Assembly: GCF_022179305.1 (NCBI RefSeq) | Contig: NZ_BPQP01000045.1 | Coordinates: forward strand, 1-63,368 | Source: Methylobacterium iners | GTDB taxonomy: Bacteria; Pseudomonadota; Alphaproteobacteria; Rhizobiales; Beijerinckiaceae | Reading direction: 5' to 3' | Length of the DNA: 63,368 nt | Program-made: the position numbers and the translations under genes | Shown: positions 25,378 through 37,339 of the stretch, piece by piece | Numbering within the stretch: the first letter of the stretch is position 1 | Layout of the letters: each line of letters begins with the position of its first letter | Notes under the pieces: generated by a model | Seen by the model: only the letters and a program-made list of their open reading frames with translations | Told to the model about the DNA's origin: nothing | The model's database searches: none

Positions 25378-25466
25378 CATTGGAGGGGCATCTTGCGGTC
25401 TCCCGGTGCAACCGGCTTTCCGTACGGGCACTCCCGGCGGACAGTAATCGCACAGGACACGACCCC

Positions 25467-25823
25467 ATGCGCACGCTCTCCATTGCCCTTCTCTCCACCA
25501 GTCTCCTCGTCGGCTGGACCACCTCTCCCTTCGCGGCCGAGCTGCGGCCTTCCCGTCAGAGCAGCGTCGACCTCGGCAATTTCCGCGGCTCGGCCTATTA
25601 CACGGTCGAGAACGGCGGTTACCGCGTCGTGGCGACCCTGGCGGCCGTCAACACCGGGGCCGAGCAGCCCCAGGTGATCCGCCTCGTCACCACCCTGAAC
25701 CCGGACCAGACTGTGCACCTCTCGGTTCCGGGCACGCTCGGCAGCGATGGACGCGAGGCGACCGTCGCCTTCTCGCGCCGTGGTGACCGGGTCGAGATCG
25801 CCGCGGCCGACGCCGCCTACTGA
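25467..25823 (+). CDS. small secreted protein of unknown function
   Basis: A 118-residue exported protein: signal peptide from MRTLSIALLSTSLLVGWTTS to about AFAA, then a compact beta-rich domain (SVDLGNFRGSAYYTVENGGY, YRVVATLAAVNTGAEQPQVI, VHLSVPGTLGSDGREATVAF) ending in IAAADAAY. No cysteines occur in the mature part. I do not recognise the family. It is monocistronic, with two dyads upstream and a strong terminator immediately downstream. Confidence 0.72.
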   Translation: MRTLSIALLSTSLLVGWTTSPFAAELRPSRQSSVDLGNFRGSAYYTVENGGYRVVATLAAVNTGAEQPQVIRLVTTLNPDQTVHLSVPGTLGSDGREATVAFSRRGDRVEIAAADAAY

Positions 25824-25843
25824 ACCGCACTGACGGACAGCCC

Positions 25844-25879
25844 GGGCCTGCCCAGGGGATCTCCCTGGGCGGGCCCTTT
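25844..25879 (+). terminator. intrinsic terminator after the secreted protein gene
   Basis: A long hairpin with 14-bp arms and one mismatch (GGGCCTGCCCAGGG / CCCTGGGCGGGCCC), loop GATCT, followed by TTTC. It begins 20 bases after the stop codon. Confidence 0.8.
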
Positions 25880-26012
25880 CACGTCGGGGCGCCTCGCTTT
25901 GGCCCTACTCGGGCGCGAGGAGGAGGGCGTGCGGCGGGCAGCATTCCAAACGGCGACCGGCGCCTCGTTTACGATTCCTTCACCCTGAATCGCGAGCGTC
26001 GGAAGCACGATC

Positions 26013-26678
26013 ATGGGCAACGCTCCGCTCCTCCAAGGTCTCGCCGCACTCATCGCGGGCGCCTTCCTCGCCGGCCCGGCGCTGGCCCATCCCCATGTCT
26101 GGATCACCTCGAAGGCCGAGATCGCCTACGGCGAGGGCGGACGTGTGACCGGGATCCGCCATGCCTGGACCTTCGACGCCTCCTATTCCGCTTTCTTGAC
26201 GCAGGGGCTCGACAAGAACGGCGACGGGCGGCTGACTCCGGACGAACTCGCCGGCTCGGCCGCCGAGAACACGGCCAACCTCGCCGAGTTCGCCTACTTC
26301 ACGAAGCTCAAAGTCGCGGGCAAGGAGCAAGCCTTCGCCGACCCGACCGAGCCGCGCATGGCGATGGAGGGGGACAAGCTCACCTTGAGCTTCCTGCTCC
26401 CGCTGAAGGTCCCGGCTTTGCAGGGCCGCGGCGTGGCGGCGCTGGAGATCTACGATCCGACCTACTTGATCTCCTTCAGCCTCTCGGAGGCCGCCGACGC
26501 CGCCCGCCTCACGGGCGCGCCGGCCGGCTGCGCCGCCACCGTGACCCGGCCGAAGACGCCCGAGCCGGCGGCCGCAGCGGCCAAGCCGGGCATGTCGGAG
26601 GCCTTCTTCGAGGCCCTGACCACGGCCTCCACCTACGGCATCCAATTCGCCAACCGGATTCTCGTGGCCTGTCCGTGA
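26013..26678 (+). CDS. DUF1007 periplasmic protein linked to metal transport
   Basis: A 221-residue DUF1007 protein. The signal peptide ends near GPALA, and the mature part starts at once with the family hallmark HPHVWITSKAEIAYGEGG. An EF-hand-like loop, LDKNGDGRLTPDEL, lies near residues 68-81, and ALEIYDPTYLISFSL further on. The gene overlaps the NicO-type transporter downstream by four bases (GTGA). DUF1007 genes are typically paired with NicO/RcnA-like transporters, so a periplasmic metal-binding partner role is inferred, with the N-terminal HPH as possible ligands. Confidence 0.87.
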   Translation: MGNAPLLQGLAALIAGAFLAGPALAHPHVWITSKAEIAYGEGGRVTGIRHAWTFDASYSAFLTQGLDKNGDGRLTPDELAGSAAENTANLAEFAYFTKLKVAGKEQAFADPTEPRMAMEGDKLTLSFLLPLKVPALQGRGVAALEIYDPTYLISFSLSEAADAARLTGAPAGCAATVTRPKTPEPAAAAAKPGMSEAFFEALTTASTYGIQFANRILVACP

Positions 26679-27685
26679 GCGCGACCCTCCTCGCCGGCAC
26701 CGCCTCCCATCCCAACCGTCTCGCGCTGCGGCTCGCGATCCTCGTCGCGGCGGCGGCTCTGGCCGCCCTGGCCCTGACGCTGCTGTCCCTGCTGATCGGT
26801 CCGACGGCCGCGCCCCCGCCCCGCTCGCCCTTCGGCATCGGCTTCCGCGAGGCTCTGCCGGCGGCGACGGGTCTCGGCGGCTGGCTGCTCGCGATGCAGT
26901 CGAGTTTCTCGCGCAGCCTTCAGGGGGCCATCGGCCTGATCCGGGACGGCGGAGGCTGGGGGCCGATGCTGCTGCTCGGCTTCAGCTACGGCGTTCTCCA
27001 CGCGGCCGGGCCCGGCCACGGCAAGGCCGTGATCGCGGCCTACATCGTCGCCGGCGAACGCGTGCTGGCACGCGGCATCGGCCTCAGCCTCGCCGCCGCG
27101 CTCCTGCAAGCCTTCGTGGCGATCACCATCGTCGGCATCGGCACGCTGATGCTCGGTGCCACGGCAGCCGCGATGACTCGGGCCGGCAGCCTGATCGAGA
27201 CCGTCAGTTTCGCCCTGGTCGCGGTCCTGGGCCTTGTCATGACGTGGCGAAAGGCCGGGCGCCTCGCCGGGCTTATCGGCGGTGCGCCCGCCTCCGCCTG
27301 CGCGCCGGGTTGCAGGCATGCCCATCTCGACGATGTCTCGCGCCTCGAGCGCCTGCGGACCTGGCGCGAGCATGCGGCCATCATCGTCGCTGCGGGCTCA
27401 CGACCCTGCGCCGGAGCCGTGCTGCTCCTCGTCCTGGCGCTCTCCCAGAACATTCCCGCTGCCGGCATCGTGGCGGTGCTCGCCATGGCGCTCGGCACGG
27501 CCCTCACGACCGCCGCGCTCGCGACGCTCGCCGTCTTCGCGAAGGGATTTGCCCTACACCTCGCCGGCGGACGCGGCGGAGCCGGAGCCCTTGCCGTCAG
27601 CGGCCTCGAGGTGCTGGCGGGCGCCTTCGTGCTGGTTCTCGGCCTCGCGATGCTCGCCGGCCTCTCGACCGCATCGGGAGGCTGA
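26675..27685 (+). CDS. NicO/RcnA-family nickel/cobalt transporter
   Basis: A 336-residue multi-pass membrane protein. The signature of the NicO family is clear in GFSYGVLHAAGPGHGKAVIA near residues 103-122. A cytoplasmic metal-rich loop has CAPGCRHAHLDD near residues 209-220, and the second conserved block is ASRPCAGAVLLLVLALSQ-like (GSRPCAGAV). The family moves nickel or cobalt; sequence alone does not settle whether this one imports or exports. It uses a GTG start overlapping the DUF1007 stop, so the two are coupled. Confidence 0.87.
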   Translation: MSATLLAGTASHPNRLALRLAILVAAAALAALALTLLSLLIGPTAAPPPRSPFGIGFREALPAATGLGGWLLAMQSSFSRSLQGAIGLIRDGGGWGPMLLLGFSYGVLHAAGPGHGKAVIAAYIVAGERVLARGIGLSLAAALLQAFVAITIVGIGTLMLGATAAAMTRAGSLIETVSFALVAVLGLVMTWRKAGRLAGLIGGAPASACAPGCRHAHLDDVSRLERLRTWREHAAIIVAAGSRPCAGAVLLLVLALSQNIPAAGIVAVLAMALGTALTTAALATLAVFAKGFALHLAGGRGGAGALAVSGLEVLAGAFVLVLGLAMLAGLSTASGG

Positions 27686-27700
27686 GGGCGTAAGCGCGGT

Positions 27701-28705
27701 TCAGCGCCGGCCGCTGCCGCGCACCAAGGCCGCGGCCGCGGCGACGCCCGCCGTGAGGAGCAGCCCCGTCGCCGCCGGATGGAGCGCCGCCCGCGTGTAG
27801 AAGCTGCGCCGCATCACGTAGCCCGGATGGTCGCCGCGAATGCGACCGTCGTTGCCCGCCGAATGCAGGGCGCCGGCGGGATTGCGCGGGCGCTCGCCGC
27901 GCATCTGCTGGCCGACCATGGTGCGGCCGATCCGGTCGAAGGTCCGCGGGGCGATGGCCTGGAAGGCGCTCATCGCGCGGCCGCCCCCGCCGACATAGAT
28001 GTCGCGTTGCGGACGCTCGGCGGCGTGCAGGATGGCCAGCGCCACCTCCTCGGGATCGTAGATCGGCGGCGGCAGCTTCGGCTCGTGGTCGAGGTAGTTG
28101 CGCGCGTTCTGCGGGAAGGGCGTGTTGATCGCGGCCGGCTTGATCAGGGTGACCGAGACCGGCGCGCCCTCCTCCTCCAGCTCGATGCGCAGGGAATCCG
28201 TGAAGCCTTTGATGGCGTGCTTGCTGGCGCAGTACATGCCCTGAAGCGGGAAGGCGATGTCGGAGGCCACGCTGCCGAGATTGATCAGCACGCCGCCGCT
28301 GCGCTTCAGGTGTGGCACGGCGACGAGCGAGCCGTAGACCACGCCCCAGAAGTTCGTCTGGAACATCCTGTCGTGATCGGCGTCGCTGACCTCCTGCAGG
28401 CGCCCGAAGATCGAGAGGCCGGCATCGTTCACCCAGGTATCGATGCGCCCGAAACGGGCGATCGCGGCATCGGCGATGCGCTGAACCTCCTCGCGATGCC
28501 TGACGTCGGCCGCGACATGCAGCGCCCGGCCCCCCTCGGCCGTGATCTCGGCCTCGATCGCGGCGAGCGCTTCGCCGTTGCGTGCGGCCAGGACGACGGC
28601 CGCCCCGTGCGCGGCGGCGCGCTTGGCAGAGGCGAGCCCGATGCCGCTCGATGCGCCGGTGATGACGATGACCTGCTCTGCCAGGGGCTTGTGCGATGCC
28701 TGCAA
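27701..28705 (-). CDS. short-chain dehydrogenase/reductase with C-terminal membrane anchor
   Basis: A 334-residue SDR. The dinucleotide-binding motif is VIVITGASSGIGLASAKRA at the N-terminus. The catalytic Ser is in NLGSVASDIAF and the Tyr-Lys pair in YCASKHAIKGF. The family core ends near residue 250. An Arg-rich extension follows, and the protein finishes with a hydrophobic helix (AATGLLLTAGVAAAAALVRG), suggesting membrane attachment. The substrate is unknown. It lies downstream of the DUF892 gene on the same strand, separated by a hairpin; similar SDR and ferritin-like genes are often stress-induced, but no EcfG-type promoter could be identified here. Confidence 0.85.
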   Translation of the reverse strand: MQASHKPLAEQVIVITGASSGIGLASAKRAAAHGAAVVLAARNGEALAAIEAEITAEGGRALHVAADVRHREEVQRIADAAIARFGRIDTWVNDAGLSIFGRLQEVSDADHDRMFQTNFWGVVYGSLVAVPHLKRSGGVLINLGSVASDIAFPLQGMYCASKHAIKGFTDSLRIELEEEGAPVSVTLIKPAAINTPFPQNARNYLDHEPKLPPPIYDPEEVALAILHAAERPQRDIYVGGGGRAMSAFQAIAPRTFDRIGRTMVGQQMRGERPRNPAGALHSAGNDGRIRGDHPGYVMRRSFYTRAALHPAATGLLLTAGVAAAAALVRGSGRR

Positions 28706-28745
28706 GAACTCACTCCTTCAGGGAAATGCGGGTTGTATGGGGGAC

Positions 28746-28769
28746 GGGCGGGGAGCGTGCTCCCCGCCC
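28746..28769 (-). terminator. GC-rich hairpin between DUF892 and SDR genes
   Basis: A perfect 11-bp stem (GGGCGGGGAGC / GCTCCCCGCCC) with a GT apex, 13 bases after the DUF892 stop on the minus strand. No U-tract follows, so it may be a partial terminator or an mRNA-stabilising hairpin in a DUF892-SDR transcript. Confidence 0.5.
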
Positions 28770-28781
28770 CGCCGTGTCCGG

Positions 28782-29291
28782 TTAGCGATCGGCCTTGGCG
28801 CCGCTGGTGGTGAGCTGGAGGTAGCGCTGCGTCGTCGGACCCACGATCTCCAGGATCTGGCGAGCCGTGTTCTGCTCCTCCTTCAGGGAAGTCTCGAAGG
28901 CCGAGACGAAGCGCGTCTGCCCGGCGGCCTCGGTGATGGTGAGAAGCGAGGTGTAGATCGCGATCTCGTAGTTCTCGAAGGCGTGGTTGGCGAAGCTGTT
29001 CTTCAGGATCTCGTCCTGGGCCGGGGCGTGGGCCAGCGCCGCCATGTTGCCCATGAAGCCCATCACGCCCTCCTTGAGGGCCGACGGGCTCTCGGCGATG
29101 GCATTGAGCGCCTCCTCGAGCCGGTCGCGCTGCTGGTGCGTCTCGTCGATGTGACGACGCAGGATCGTCTCCATCTCAGGATAGCGCTCCAGGCGCTCGA
29201 CCTGCCGCTCCATGATCTGGAGCGCCTGAAGCTCCACGGCGTGGGCGTTCTTGAGTGCCGTGGCGTAAATCGAACGGATGTCGTCGGCCAT
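28782..29291 (-). CDS. DUF892 ferritin-like (YciE/YciF) protein
   Basis: A 169-residue all-helical protein of the DUF892 family. Features are DIRSIYATALKNAHAVELQA at the N-terminus, RRHIDETHQQRDRLEEAL near residues 45-62, and the second helix pair with FANHAFENYEIAIYTSLLTI and LKEEQNTARQILE. Glu and His residues in these helices match the di-metal ligand pattern of ferritin-like folds. The family is linked to stress responses; its biochemical role is not settled. The next gene downstream is the SDR. Confidence 0.87.
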   Translation of the reverse strand: MADDIRSIYATALKNAHAVELQALQIMERQVERLERYPEMETILRRHIDETHQQRDRLEEALNAIAESPSALKEGVMGFMGNMAALAHAPAQDEILKNSFANHAFENYEIAIYTSLLTITEAAGQTRFVSAFETSLKEEQNTARQILEIVGPTTQRYLQLTTSGAKADR

Positions 29292-29691
29292 GATGTCCTG
29301 CTCCGTGGCGGCGGAAACCGGAGGTCATGCGTATCGGCGCATGAGTCGTTCGGCTCGCGTCCGCGCGTCTGGGATGGATGCAGCGTAGCGCTTCCGACGG
29401 TCACGCCGGATCGCTGCTGTGACCGGGCAATGATCGGCCGTTGCTTCGGTTCCCTTGATCAAAGCTTAGCGGCTGCAATTCAGAACGGTCTACTCGGACT
29501 GTATTGCAAGCTTTGCTGTCTCATCGCTCTTGCCGGCAGGCCATGTCCTTCGATTACGGTGACGACCTGCCGCAGTGCTGCTCGCCGATCCGCCCGAGGC
29601 AGAATCGGAGGGGACGGCGATCGGCGCGAATGCAACCCGCCGTCAACCTTGATCTGCTTCGATCGCGGTCCCGAGTGGTTCAGGAACCGCG
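29292..29691. other. 400-base intergenic region with a nested dyad
   Basis: The gap between the divergent DUF892 and xerC genes must hold both promoters. Its most notable content is a composite dyad at 29460-29515: CAAAGCT (29460-29466) pairs with AGCTTTG (29509-29515) and TGCAAT (29474-29479) with ATTGCA (29503-29508), leaving a 7-base bulge on one side. The sequence here is AT-richer than its flanks. I see no convincing reading frame, tRNA or known RNA family. Confidence 0.5.
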
Positions 29692-30720
29692 ATGTTCGAG
29701 ACGACCCCGCCCCATCCGGACGACGGTCGCGGGCTGGCGCCCGCCTGGCCGGCGGACGCGTCGCTTCAGGCCGCCATCCTTGCCTGGCAGGACGGCTTGA
29801 TCCGGGAGCGGCGGATGGCGGCGAACACCGTCAAGGCCTATGGCCGCGACCTGCGCCAATTCCTGGATGACCGCGCCGGGCGGGCGGGCACGCCCACGAT
29901 CCCGAGCCTTATCGCCCTGAAGCCCCGCGACCTGCGAGGCTTCATGGCCGCTCGGCGGGCGGAGGGGATCGGCGGGCGTTCCCTGATGCGGGCATTGGCG
30001 GGAATCCGGTCCTTCGCGCGCCACCTCGAACGCGAGGGCCACGGCACGGTGGCTGCTCTCGGCGCCGTGCGCTCACCGAAGGTCGAGCGCCAGCTGCCGC
30101 GCCCGATCCCGATTTCGGCCGCGCGGGCGATGACGGATGCCGATCTGCGCGCCGGCGAGGATCGTGCGCCCTGGGTGCTCGCCCGCGACGCCGCGGTGCT
30201 CGCCCTGCTCTACGGCTCGGGCTTGCGCATCTCGGAGGCGCTCGGCCTCGCGCGGATGGATGCCCCGCTCAGGGGCACGGATTCCGTCACCGTCACGGGC
30301 AAGGGCGGCAAGACCCGCATGGTCCCGGTGCTGCCCGTCGTGGCGGACGCGATCGAGGCCTATCTCGACGCCTGCCCCCACCCGCTACCACCCGAAGGGC
30401 CGCTCTTCGTCGGCGCGAAGGGCGGAGCGCTGTCGCCGCGGATCATTCAGTACGCAGTGGCATCGATCCGCGGAGCGCTGGGGCTATCGGATTCCGCAAC
30501 ACCGCATGCGCTGCGCCATTCCTTCGCGACGCATCTCCTCGCCCGCCAGGGCGAGCTGCGCGCGATCCAAGAGCTGCTGGGACACGCCTCGCTCTCGACG
30601 ACGCAACTCTACACCCGAGTCGACGCGGCCCGCCTGATGAGCGCCTTCGACGCCGCGCACCCGCGCGCCGCCCGAAACCCCACCCGACCGGAAGCGAGTG
30701 CGAAGCCGACTGCCGCCTGA
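29692..30720 (+). CDS. xerC: tyrosine recombinase XerC
   Basis: A 342-residue tyrosine recombinase. The N-terminal SAM-like DNA-binding domain has NTVKAYGRDLRQFLDDR and RSLMRALAGIRSFARHLE. The catalytic residues follow in order: Arg in LLYGSGLRISEALGL, Lys in GKGGKTRMVPVL, His-x-x-Arg in PHALRHSFATHLL, His in ELLGHASLSTTQ and Tyr in QLYTRVD. Length and motif style fit chromosomal XerC, which with XerD resolves chromosome dimers at dif, rather than a phage integrase. No dif-like site is recognised nearby. It is monocistronic. Confidence 0.9.
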   Translation: MFETTPPHPDDGRGLAPAWPADASLQAAILAWQDGLIRERRMAANTVKAYGRDLRQFLDDRAGRAGTPTIPSLIALKPRDLRGFMAARRAEGIGGRSLMRALAGIRSFARHLEREGHGTVAALGAVRSPKVERQLPRPIPISAARAMTDADLRAGEDRAPWVLARDAAVLALLYGSGLRISEALGLARMDAPLRGTDSVTVTGKGGKTRMVPVLPVVADAIEAYLDACPHPLPPEGPLFVGAKGGALSPRIIQYAVASIRGALGLSDSATPHALRHSFATHLLARQGELRAIQELLGHASLSTTQLYTRVDAARLMSAFDAAHPRAARNPTRPEASAKPTAA

Positions 30721-30786
30721 TGTAGCGGCCTGCCGATGGGTGCCCAACGCGACCGGTGCGCGGTGGGCTTGTTGATGCCGTCGTTC

Positions 30787-30813
30787 AGCGGCATCGCTGC
30801 GAGCGATACCGCT
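30787..30813. terminator. hairpin between convergent genes
   Basis: A stem with 12-bp arms and one mismatch (AGCGGCATCGCT / AGCGATACCGCT), loop GCG, between the xerC stop and the 3' end of the minus-strand Gly-rich gene. It could end transcription from both sides; no U-tract is present. Confidence 0.5.
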
Positions 30814-30853
30814 GACCGACGCGACTCATGCCAGGTGCAAGCGCCGGTCGTCC

Positions 30854-31177
30854 TCAGCGATAGTAGCCGGGACCGCGAACGATGCCGATGCCGCCGCTGA
30901 GTGCGTTGCCGGGTCCGACGCGACCGTAGCCCCGACCATAGCCGTAGCCGCGGCCGCCGTAGCGCGGACCGCCGCCGTAGCCCCGGCCATAGCTGCGACC
31001 GCCATAGCCGTAGCCACGCCGTCCGTAGCCGCGGCCGTAGCCGTACTGGACCTGCTCGACCGCGCTGGCCGCCTCCGGCACGGCCGCGACGCCGACCGGC
31101 AGGGCCGAGGCGGGCGCGGGCGCGAGGAACAGGCTGGCGGCAAGCAGGCCCGCGGCCATGATGATGTTCTTTTGCAA
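30854..31177 (-). CDS. small secreted Gly/Tyr/Arg-rich protein
   Basis: A 107-residue exported protein with signal peptide (NIIMAAGLLAASLFLAPAPA, ending ASA) and a mature part that starts LPVGVAAVPEAASAVEQVQ. The rest is a GYGRGY/GGRSYGRG low-complexity array, finishing GNALSGGIGIVRGPGYYR. It resembles the protein at 14929-15210 in layout. No function is known to me; such sequences may interact with the cell surface or nucleic acids. It lies downstream of lpd on the same strand but 160 bases away. Confidence 0.7.
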   Translation of the reverse strand: MQKNIIMAAGLLAASLFLAPAPASALPVGVAAVPEAASAVEQVQYGYGRGYGRRGYGYGGRSYGRGYGGGPRYGGRGYGYGRGYGRVGPGNALSGGIGIVRGPGYYR

Positions 31178-31339
31178 GGCAGTTCCTCCGGAAGCGGCGC
31201 CGGCTTCAGCCTGAAGGCGGTCGTCCTCCGACCATCTAACGCGGCGTGCGCCGTTTTGGTCGCGACTCGCGGAGGGTTGCGTTTCGCGATCGTGACCGCA
31301 CTCAACGAATCCGGCCCAGTCGGGTTTTCAATCAAGCCC

Positions 31340-32740
31340 TTAGATGTGGATGGCGCGCTTGCCGACGGCGAGCGCCGCCTCCTTCACCGCCTCGGTCAGC
31401 GTCGGGTGCGCGTGGCAGGTCCGCGCCACGTCCTCGGCGCTGGCGCCGAACTCCATGGCGACCGCGACCTCAGCGATCAGGTTGCCCGCATCCGCGCCCA
31501 CGATGTGGACGCCGAGCACCCGGTCGCTCTTGGCGTCGGCGAGGATCTTCACGAAGCCGTCGGTGGTGTGGTTGACCTTGGCGCGGCCGTTCGCGGTGAA
31601 GGGAAATTTCCCCGCATTGTAGGCGATGCCGTCCTTCTTCAGCTCCTCCTCGGTCTTGCCCACCGAGGCGACCTCCGGGAAGGTGTAGACCACGTTCGGG
31701 ATGACGCCGTAATTGACGTGGCCCGCCTGGCCCGCCAGCAGCTCGGCCACCGCCACGCCCTCGTCCTCGGCCTTGTGGGCGAGCATCGGCCCGGCGATGA
31801 CGTCGCCGATCGCGTAGATGCCGGTGACGTTCGTGGCGTAGTGGCTGTCGGTCTGGATGCGGCCCTTGTTGTCGACCTGCACGCCGACGGTCTCGAGGCC
31901 GAGCCCCTCCGTGTAGGGCACGCGCCCGATCGCCACGAGCACGACGTCGGCCTGCAGAACCTCCGCCTCGCCGCCGGCGGCAGGCTCCACGGTGACACTG
32001 GCCGACCCGTCCTTGACCTCGACGCCGGTCACCTTCGAGGACAGCTTGAAGCTGATGCCCTGCTTGCCGAGGATGCGCTGGAACTGCTTGCCGACCTCGC
32101 CGTCCATGCCCGGGAGGATGCGGTCGAGATACTCGACCACGGTGACCTCCGAGCCCAGCCGCCGCCAGACCGAGCCGAGTTCGAGCCCGATCACGCCCGC
32201 CCCGATGATGAGGAGCTTGCCCGGCACCGTCTCGAGTTCGAGGGCGCCGGTCGAGGAGACCACGATCCGCTCGTCGATCGTCACGCCCGGCAGGCGCGTC
32301 ACGTCGGAGCCGGTGGCGATGACGACGTTCTTGGTCTCCAGCATCTGGTTGGCGCCGTCCTCCGAAAGCACCTCGACCCGGCCGGCTCCGGCCAGGCGCC
32401 CGGTGCCGCGATAGGCGTCGATGCCGTTCTTCTTGAGCAGGAACTCGACGCCCTTGGTGTTGCCGTCGACCCCGTCCTGCTTGAACGTCATCATCTTCTT
32501 GAGGTCGAGCTTCGGCGTGCCGACGTCGATCCCGAGATCGGCGAAGTGCTTGCTCGCGTCCTCGAAGGCTTCCGAGGCGTGGAGCAGCGCCTTCGAGGGG
32601 ATGCAGCCGACATTGAGGCAGGTGCCGCCATGCGCCGCCCGCTTCTCGACCACCGCCGTCTTGAGCCCGAGTTGCGCGGCCCGGATGGCGCAGACGTAGC
32701 CGCCGGGGCCGGTGCCGATGACGACGAGATCGTAGGACAT
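31340..32740 (-). CDS. lpdA: dihydrolipoamide dehydrogenase (E3)
   Basis: A 466-residue flavoprotein disulfide reductase that reoxidises the lipoyl arm of 2-oxoglutarate dehydrogenase. It has the FAD motif VVIGTGPGGYVCAIRAAQLG at the N-terminus, the redox disulfide GGTCLNVGCIPSKAL (two Cys five apart), the NAD motif LLIIGAGVIGLELGSVWRRL and the C-terminal His-Glu pair in CHAHPTLTEAVKEAAL. The start MSYDLVV is chosen over a longer frame because it gives the standard N-terminus. It is the last gene of the mdh-suc-lpd group, following sucB. Confidence 0.95.
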   Translation of the reverse strand: MSYDLVVIGTGPGGYVCAIRAAQLGLKTAVVEKRAAHGGTCLNVGCIPSKALLHASEAFEDASKHFADLGIDVGTPKLDLKKMMTFKQDGVDGNTKGVEFLLKKNGIDAYRGTGRLAGAGRVEVLSEDGANQMLETKNVVIATGSDVTRLPGVTIDERIVVSSTGALELETVPGKLLIIGAGVIGLELGSVWRRLGSEVTVVEYLDRILPGMDGEVGKQFQRILGKQGISFKLSSKVTGVEVKDGSASVTVEPAAGGEAEVLQADVVLVAIGRVPYTEGLGLETVGVQVDNKGRIQTDSHYATNVTGIYAIGDVIAGPMLAHKAEDEGVAVAELLAGQAGHVNYGVIPNVVYTFPEVASVGKTEEELKKDGIAYNAGKFPFTANGRAKVNHTTDGFVKILADAKSDRVLGVHIVGADAGNLIAEVAVAMEFGASAEDVARTCHAHPTLTEAVKEAALAVGKRAIHI

Positions 32741-32851
32741 GAGGTTGCGACTCGCTTGTAGGTTCGGCGGGTCAGGTCCCACCATCGAGATCAGGCACAC
32801 GGGAGCGTCCGGCCGCGCTCAGGCGGCCGGCGGACGGCGGCTGCCGGGTGT

Positions 32852-34162
32852 TCAGAGGTCCAGCACGAGCCGCGCCGGGTCTTCCAGCGCTTCCTTGACC
32901 CGCACGAGGAAGGTCACGGCCTCTTTCCCGTCGACGATGCGGTGGTCGTAGGAGAGCGCCAGGTACATCATCGGCCGGGCCTCGATCTTCCCCGCGCGCA
33001 CGACGGGTCGTTCCTCGATCCGGTGCATGCCCAGGATGCCTGATTGCGGGGCGTTGAGGATCGGCGTCGACATCAGCGAGCCGTAGATGCCGCCGTTCGT
33101 GATCGTGAAGGTGCCGCCCTGCATCTCCTCGATGGAGAGCTTGCCTTCGCGGGCCTTCTTCCCGAACCCGGTGATCGTCTTCTCGATGCCGGCGATCGAC
33201 AGGTTGTCCGCGTCGCGCACCACCGGCACGACGAGGCCCTTATCGGTCCCGACCGCGATGCCGATGTGGTAGTAGTTCTTGTAGACGAGGTCTCCCCCGT
33301 CGATCTCGGCGTTGACCGCCGGCACGTCCTTGAGCGCGCCGATCACCGCCTTGGTGAAGAAGCCCATGAAGCCGAGCTTCGTGCCGTGCTTCTTCTCGAA
33401 GATGTCCTTGTACTGGCTGCGCAGGGACATGACGGCCGACATGTCGACGTCGTTGAACGTCGTCAGCATCGCCGCCGTGTCCTGGGCGTCCTTGAGGCGG
33501 CGCGCGATGGTCTGGCGCAGCTTCGTCATCTTCACGCGCTCTTCGCGCGCCGCGTCGTCGGGCTTGGAGGGGGCACGCGGCGGGGACTGACGCGCCTCCT
33601 TCGCCGGAGCCGGTGCGGGGGCACCCCTGGCGGCGGCATCGAGCATGTCGCCCTTGGTGACGCGGCCATCCTTGCCGCTGCCGTTGAGACCGGCCGGATC
33701 GATGCCGGTCTCCCGGGCGATCTTGGCGACGGCCGGGCCGTTGTCGCCCGACGGGCGCGAGGCGGGCGGGGCGGCGTCGCCGTGGTTGCCGTAGGCGGCA
33801 GAGGATTCCTTGGGCGGCTCGGCCTCGCTGCGGGTCTGAGCCTGGGTGTCGGCGGCCTTGGGCGCGGGCTTCGCCTCGGATTTGGCCTCCGGCTTCCTGT
33901 CCGGCGCCTTGTTTCCCCCCGCCCCGGCCTCGACGATCGAACCGAGCAGCGCACCGGGCTCCACCGTCTCGCCGTCCTTGACGAGGATCTCGCCGAGCTC
34001 GCCGGCAGCCGGTGCGTTGACCTCCAGCGTGACCTTGTCGGTCTCGAGCTCGACCAGCGGCTCGTCGGCCGCGACCACGTCGCCCGGCTTCTTGAACCAG
34101 CGGCCGATGGTGGCTTCGCTGACGGATTCGCCGAGTGTGGGGACGAGGATGTCGGTTGCCAT
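32852..34162 (-). CDS. sucB: 2-oxoglutarate dehydrogenase E2, dihydrolipoyl succinyltransferase
   Basis: A 436-residue E2. The N-terminal lipoyl domain has [20 protein letters not shown] and the lipoylated Lys in ETDKVTLEV near residue 43. An Ala/Pro/Lys-rich linker leads to the E3-binding domain ([20 protein letters not shown]). The catalytic domain contains [20 protein letters not shown] and the active-site His in [19 protein letters not shown]. It is a single-lipoyl-domain enzyme of usual length. The ATG giving MATDILVP is preferred to a longer frame. It lies 68 bases after sucA. Confidence 0.95.
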   Translation of the reverse strand: MATDILVPTLGESVSEATIGRWFKKPGDVVAADEPLVELETDKVTLEVNAPAAGELGEILVKDGETVEPGALLGSIVEAGAGGNKAPDRKPEAKSEAKPAPKAADTQAQTRSEAEPPKESSAAYGNHGDAAPPASRPSGDNGPAVAKIARETGIDPAGLNGSGKDGRVTKGDMLDAAARGAPAPAPAKEARQSPPRAPSKPDDAAREERVKMTKLRQTIARRLKDAQDTAAMLTTFNDVDMSAVMSLRSQYKDIFEKKHGTKLGFMGFFTKAVIGALKDVPAVNAEIDGGDLVYKNYYHIGIAVGTDKGLVVPVVRDADNLSIAGIEKTITGFGKKAREGKLSIEEMQGGTFTITNGGIYGSLMSTPILNAPQSGILGMHRIEERPVVRAGKIEARPMMYLALSYDHRIVDGKEAVTFLVRVKEALEDPARLVLDL

Positions 34163-34230
34163 GATCGTGTCCGCCGAGAGGTTCAAGGGCACCGGCTCGC
34201 GGCGCCCTCAGGTGGGGTGAGGGTCCGGGA

Positions 34231-37215
<2,985 letters not shown>

Positions 37216-37339
37216 GTCCGCTCATCCTGCCGCTTGGGGCACCGGCCTCAGAGGCCGTGCCGTGTCCTGACCGGCGGTTCGGCCCCGGTCCGGATGTTCC
37301 CTCTCGGATGCGGACCCGCCGCACCCCTTCCACCCATAT

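Noticed and set aside
29401-29460. EcfG-type stress promoter for the DUF892 gene
   Set aside because: A GGAAC-like -35 exists on the minus strand near 29449-29453, but no matching -10 CGTT at the required spacing.
29692-30720. tyrosine recombinase as a phage or island integrase
   Set aside because: Length, motif style and lack of att sites or adjacent mobile genes fit chromosomal XerC better.
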